Assembly (NCBI GenBank): GCA_021159525.1
Contig: JAGHEC010000388.1
Span: 1 to 7,891 of the forward strand
Source: Deltaproteobacteria bacterium
GTDB lineage: Bacteria > Desulfobacterota > DSM-4660 > Desulfatiglandales > Desulfatiglandaceae
Length of the DNA stretch: 7,891 bases
Direction: 5' to 3'
The notes beneath the pieces are model-generated. The model made no database searches, had not been told where the DNA came from, and saw nothing but the letters and a program-made list of their open reading frames with translations. Made by a program: the position numbers and the translations under genes. Shown one piece after another: positions 5,464-7,891 of the stretch (position 1 is its first letter; each line of letters opens with the position of its first letter).

Positions 5464-5908
5464 GTTGGCGCCGACGTGCTCCGGTCTCCTGCGTTAACAT
5501 GTACAGGATGCCCGCGATAAGGCAGCCGCCAGCGCACGGGGCAAAAGACAGCATAAATGCCTGCGGCCCCCGGGACGCCTCAGGGTAGAGGGTCTGCATC
5601 ATCCCCAGGTCCTGAAGGAAGAATGCCGGGCCGATCATGGTAAAGAAATTGATGCCGGTCATAGCGGTTTCTGCCATCCCCATTGGCATCCGTTCCCTGA
5701 TGTGGACATAAATGAGCAATCCAGAAGACCGAATAATCCCGAATGCAAAAAAGAGAAGCGTCAGGATCCCGAACCCTGTTGCAGCCGGAAGATCTGCCAG
5801 GATGGAGAGCACCGCAACAAGCATGAGCAGCCGCCCTGACACAAGCCATTTTCGGGTCCTGAACCACCTGTCAGACAATGGTCCCCACAGCCGTCCCCCG
5901 GCGGTCAC
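5453..5908 (-). pseudogene. MFS transporter, C-terminal fragment
   Basis: A 151-codon frame matching the last third of a 12-helix major facilitator. It opens with GGRLWGPLSDRWFRTRKW, the motif-A-like loop between helices 8 and 9. Four hydrophobic segments follow: KWLVSGRLLMLVAVLSILAD; ILTLLFFAFGIIRSSGLLIY; a segment with GINFFTMIGPAFFLQDL; and FMLSFAPCAGGCLIAGILYM. The N-terminal two thirds (helices 1-8) are missing: immediately upstream lies the intact 3' end of the ABC exporter gene (stop 5934-5932). The frame stays open back into that gene but has no start codon before GTG 5908, which has an AGGG seven bases upstream, so a short product could be made. I read this as a gene truncated by a deletion or rearrangement joining it to the ABC gene. 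A 4-helix protein is unlikely to transport by itself. Confidence 0.7.
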
Positions 5909-5931
5909 GCCCCGACCCTGCGCGACTGCTC

Positions 5932-7779
5932 CTATGCCTCGCCAGGCTCCTTGCCCCCGCGTTCTCCCCCGAACTGCATATCGTAAAGCTGCTTGAACCG
6001 TCCATTCAGGTGCAGCAGCTCACGGAGGGTTCCCGATTCTACAATCCGTCCGGCCTCCAGGACAAAGATGCGGTCGGCCCGCACGATAGTGCTGAGCCGA
6101 TGGGCAATAATCAGGATAGTCAGGGTTCCTTTAAGACCTTCAATTGCCTTCTGGACGCGGCCTTCGCTTTCAGCATCCAGGGCCGAGGCCGCCTCGTCCA
6201 GGATCAGAATGGCCGGGTCCACCAGAATGGCCCTGGCAATGGCAATCCGCTGTCTCTGCCCGCCGGACAGGAGGCTTCCCTGATCCCCTATCAGGGTCTC
6301 GTACCCATGGGGCTGGGCCATGATAAAGTCGTGGGCATGGGCCGCCTTTGCAGCAGCAATCACCGCCTCCATGCCCTTTTCCGGATCCCCATAGCTGATG
6401 TTATACCGGATGGTTTCATTGAAAAGGAGGACTTCCTGATTCACGATCCCTATCTGCCTGCGCAGGGATTTAAGGGTCACATCCCGGATGTCGATCCCGT
6501 CAATGCAAATCCTCCCTTTTGATACGTCGTAAAAACGGGGTATCAGGGAGAGGAGAGTGCTCTTGCCTGCGCCTGTTGACCCCACAAACGCCGCCATTTC
6601 CCCCCGCTTGATAAAAAACGAAACATCCTTGAGCACTTCCTCGTCCGGTGAGTAGCCGAAACTCACCCTGTCAAAGACGATGCTCTCCCTGTGCCGCGGG
6701 AGCAGGACGGCGCCCGGTTTGTCCTGAATGTCGGAGACGGTCCCCATAATGGCGAACACACGTTCGGTCGCGCCTTGAAGGGTCTTGACCTGATTGTTGA
6801 CCAGGGCCAGCCTCTTGATGGGACGGTAGACCCGTGAAAAGGCATAGGCCATGGCCATCAGCTCCCCCAGACTGTGATGGAAATAGACCTTTCCCACAAT
6901 CAAGACTCCGGGCATGACCAGAAAAACCACTGAATCCATCATGGGCCCGAGCCCCAACTGCCACCGATTCCAGTGCATGATCCGTTTATACAGGTTTTCG
7001 GCCAGCTCCGAGAACCGCTTCACCTCCCGTTTCCCCGTGAAAAAGCCATGAACCAGCTTGAGGCAGAGCAGGGTCTCGTGGTAGGCCGAGGTAACCTCCG
7101 CGGTAGCCTCCTGGACCCTGAAGGAATGCTTTTTTACCTTTTTTCCAAAAAGCCTGACCAGGAGGGCTATCAAGGGCACTGCAAAAAAGACCAGCAGGGT
7201 TAACTTGAGGTTCATCACAAAGAGGTAGATCAGAAAGACCAGGGCCGTGAGCGGATATTCGATCAGGCCTAAGAGCACCTCGGCAATCAGCCCCTGGAGC
7301 ACGGACAGGTCGGCTGTGGACCTGGCAATCAGCTCGCCTGCCTTTCTCTTGTGATAAAACCCGGGTGAGAGCGAGATAAACTGGGTGAACAGGTCAATGC
7401 GGAGTGATTTGACGGCCCGGTTGGAAAATGCCGCGGCCGAAAGGCCCCCGAAGTAGGTGGCGACCGACTTGATAAAGACGGATACAAAGGCGACCAGCGT
7501 CAACAGCCCCAGGAGTTGATTCGGGGTGATGCCATCCACGATGGTCACCTCGGTCCGTTTCCAAGAAAACCACGAGCCGTCAAACTGGAGCCAGGGAATC
7601 TTCCAGGCCACAGGCGCGGCGCCTGTTTTCATTCCTTCATCAATAAAGGGCTGGAGGAGATAGGCGGGGATAACCACGAACACGGAAGATATGGCCATAA
7701 GCACAAGCGCGCAAATGACCATTCCGCGATGCCGCCGGACATAGGCGGCAATCTCTTTGCCTAAGATGATATCTATCAT
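5932..7779 (-). CDS. MsbA-type ABC exporter (fused permease and ATPase)
   Basis: A 615-residue half-transporter working as a homodimer in the inner membrane, most like the MsbA/lipid A flippase branch of type I ABC exporters. The membrane domain spans about residues 18-335 with six predicted helices (for example VICALVLMAISSVFVVIPAY; FLIYLFVMNLKLTLLVFFAV; SVVFLVMPGVLIVGKVYF). The nucleotide-binding domain has Walker A GSTGAGKST (400-408), Q-loop Q448, signature LSGGQRQR (504-511), Walker B ILILDE (524-529, catalytic E529) and switch H560 in AHRLST. All are intact, so it should be active. The loop between helices 1 and 2 (about 48-86) is roughly 30 residues longer than in E. coli MsbA (582 residues) and Trp-rich. 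ATG 7779 has no clear Shine-Dalgarno. Lipid A core is the likely substrate by similarity, but no lpx or lptK neighbour is visible, so the gene symbol is withheld. Confidence 0.92.
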   Translation of the reverse strand: MIDIILGKEIAAYVRRHRGMVICALVLMAISSVFVVIPAYLLQPFIDEGMKTGAAPVAWKIPWLQFDGSWFSWKRTEVTIVDGITPNQLLGLLTLVAFVSVFIKSVATYFGGLSAAAFSNRAVKSLRIDLFTQFISLSPGFYHKRKAGELIARSTADLSVLQGLIAEVLLGLIEYPLTALVFLIYLFVMNLKLTLLVFFAVPLIALLVRLFGKKVKKHSFRVQEATAEVTSAYHETLLCLKLVHGFFTGKREVKRFSELAENLYKRIMHWNRWQLGLGPMMDSVVFLVMPGVLIVGKVYFHHSLGELMAMAYAFSRVYRPIKRLALVNNQVKTLQGATERVFAIMGTVSDIQDKPGAVLLPRHRESIVFDRVSFGYSPDEEVLKDVSFFIKRGEMAAFVGSTGAGKSTLLSLIPRFYDVSKGRICIDGIDIRDVTLKSLRRQIGIVNQEVLLFNETIRYNISYGDPEKGMEAVIAAAKAAHAHDFIMAQPHGYETLIGDQGSLLSGGQRQRIAIARAILVDPAILILDEAASALDAESEGRVQKAIEGLKGTLTILIIAHRLSTIVRADRIFVLEAGRIVESGTLRELLHLNGRFKQLYDMQFGGERGGKEPGEA

Positions 7780-7826
7780 AAGAATCGGCGTAACCGTTCA
7801 CGGGGTCTTGAGATCTCCCTGATATA

Positions 7827-7854
7827 CTGATATGAAAAAATCGCATCAGCTCAA
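7827..7854 (-). promoter_or_regulatory. Candidate promoter for the ABC exporter
   Basis: On the minus strand TTGAGC (7854-7849) and TATCAG (7832-7827) are separated by 16 bases, about 50 bases before the ABC start codon. The -35 element lies at the inner edge of the right arm of the inverted repeat, so the repeat may supply part of the promoter. Matches to consensus are only fair. Confidence 0.25.
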
Positions 7855-7891
7855 TAATTGGGGGGATAACAGCGACCGTACCACAGGGGCA
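7846..7891 (-). repeat. Inverted repeat, right arm (runs to window edge)
   Basis: Read on the minus strand this begins TGCCCC at the last base of the window and contains core TACGGTCGCTGTTATCCCCC (7880-7861), one mismatch from the left arm core at 5329-5348. Similarity fades after CTGA at 7846. Because the window stops here, whether the repeat extends outward, and whether a target duplication follows, cannot be seen. The same bases can be read as the C-terminus of an upstream minus-strand protein (...VRSLLSPQLLS, stop at 7848-7846). Confidence 0.6.

Noticed and set aside
7640..7846. 68-codon minus-strand open frame overlapping the ABC start
   Set aside because: Out-of-frame shadow of the ABC N-terminus; its peptide shows no family features.
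1..7891. CRISPR array, phage module, toxin-antitoxin or defence genes
   Set aside because: No regularly spaced repeats and no matching protein motifs on either strand.

Overview
The window reads as chromosomal DNA of a Gram-negative bacterium, most likely a Desulfobacterota (delta-proteobacterial) lineage. This rests on gene order, moderately high GC, and the look of the DnaX, MFS and MsbA-type proteins; it is an inference, because no marker here fixes the taxon. Every gene I can support lies on the minus strand, so in transcription order the window runs from high to low coordinates.

Transcription order: (1) 7891-5319 holds an MsbA-type ABC exporter followed at once by the C-terminal third of a major facilitator transporter. 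This block is bracketed by a diverged inverted repeat (5319-5363 against 7846-7891), so it may be a mobile or rearranged segment. (2) 5099-3784 holds a YjqB/poly-gamma-glutamate-hydrolase-family protein, the tRNA adenosine deaminase gene tadA, and tRNA-Ser(CGA) only 14 bases behind tadA. (3) 3783-3064 is a 720-base stretch without an intact gene. It carries a frameshifted transposase remnant and a decayed copy of a tRNA-Ser 3' end, in the geometry expected of a scar from an element that integrated into tRNA-Ser(CGA). (4) 3063-1 holds tRNA-Ser(GGA), dnaX, ebfC (ybaB) and recR, then the start of an unidentified ORF coupled to recR by an ATGA overlap.

The dnaX-ebfC-recR block is a widely conserved replication and recombination cluster: the clamp-loader tau subunit, a nucleoid/DNA-binding protein, and the RecFOR mediator RecR. 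tadA just upstream of dnaX is also a recurrent bacterial arrangement. In Bacillus subtilis the order is tadA, scr RNA, dnaX, yaaK, recR; here two tRNA-Ser genes occupy the tadA-dnaX gap and I see no SRP RNA. The two tRNAs read UCU/UCC and UCG serine codons respectively.

The core genes look intact and ordinary. The points worth a second look are the inverted repeat around the transporter block, the decapitated MFS gene, the tRNA-flanked scar with its transposase remnant, and the poly-gamma-glutamate-hydrolase-like gene next to tadA. I found no CRISPR array, phage module, toxin-antitoxin pair or obvious defence system.
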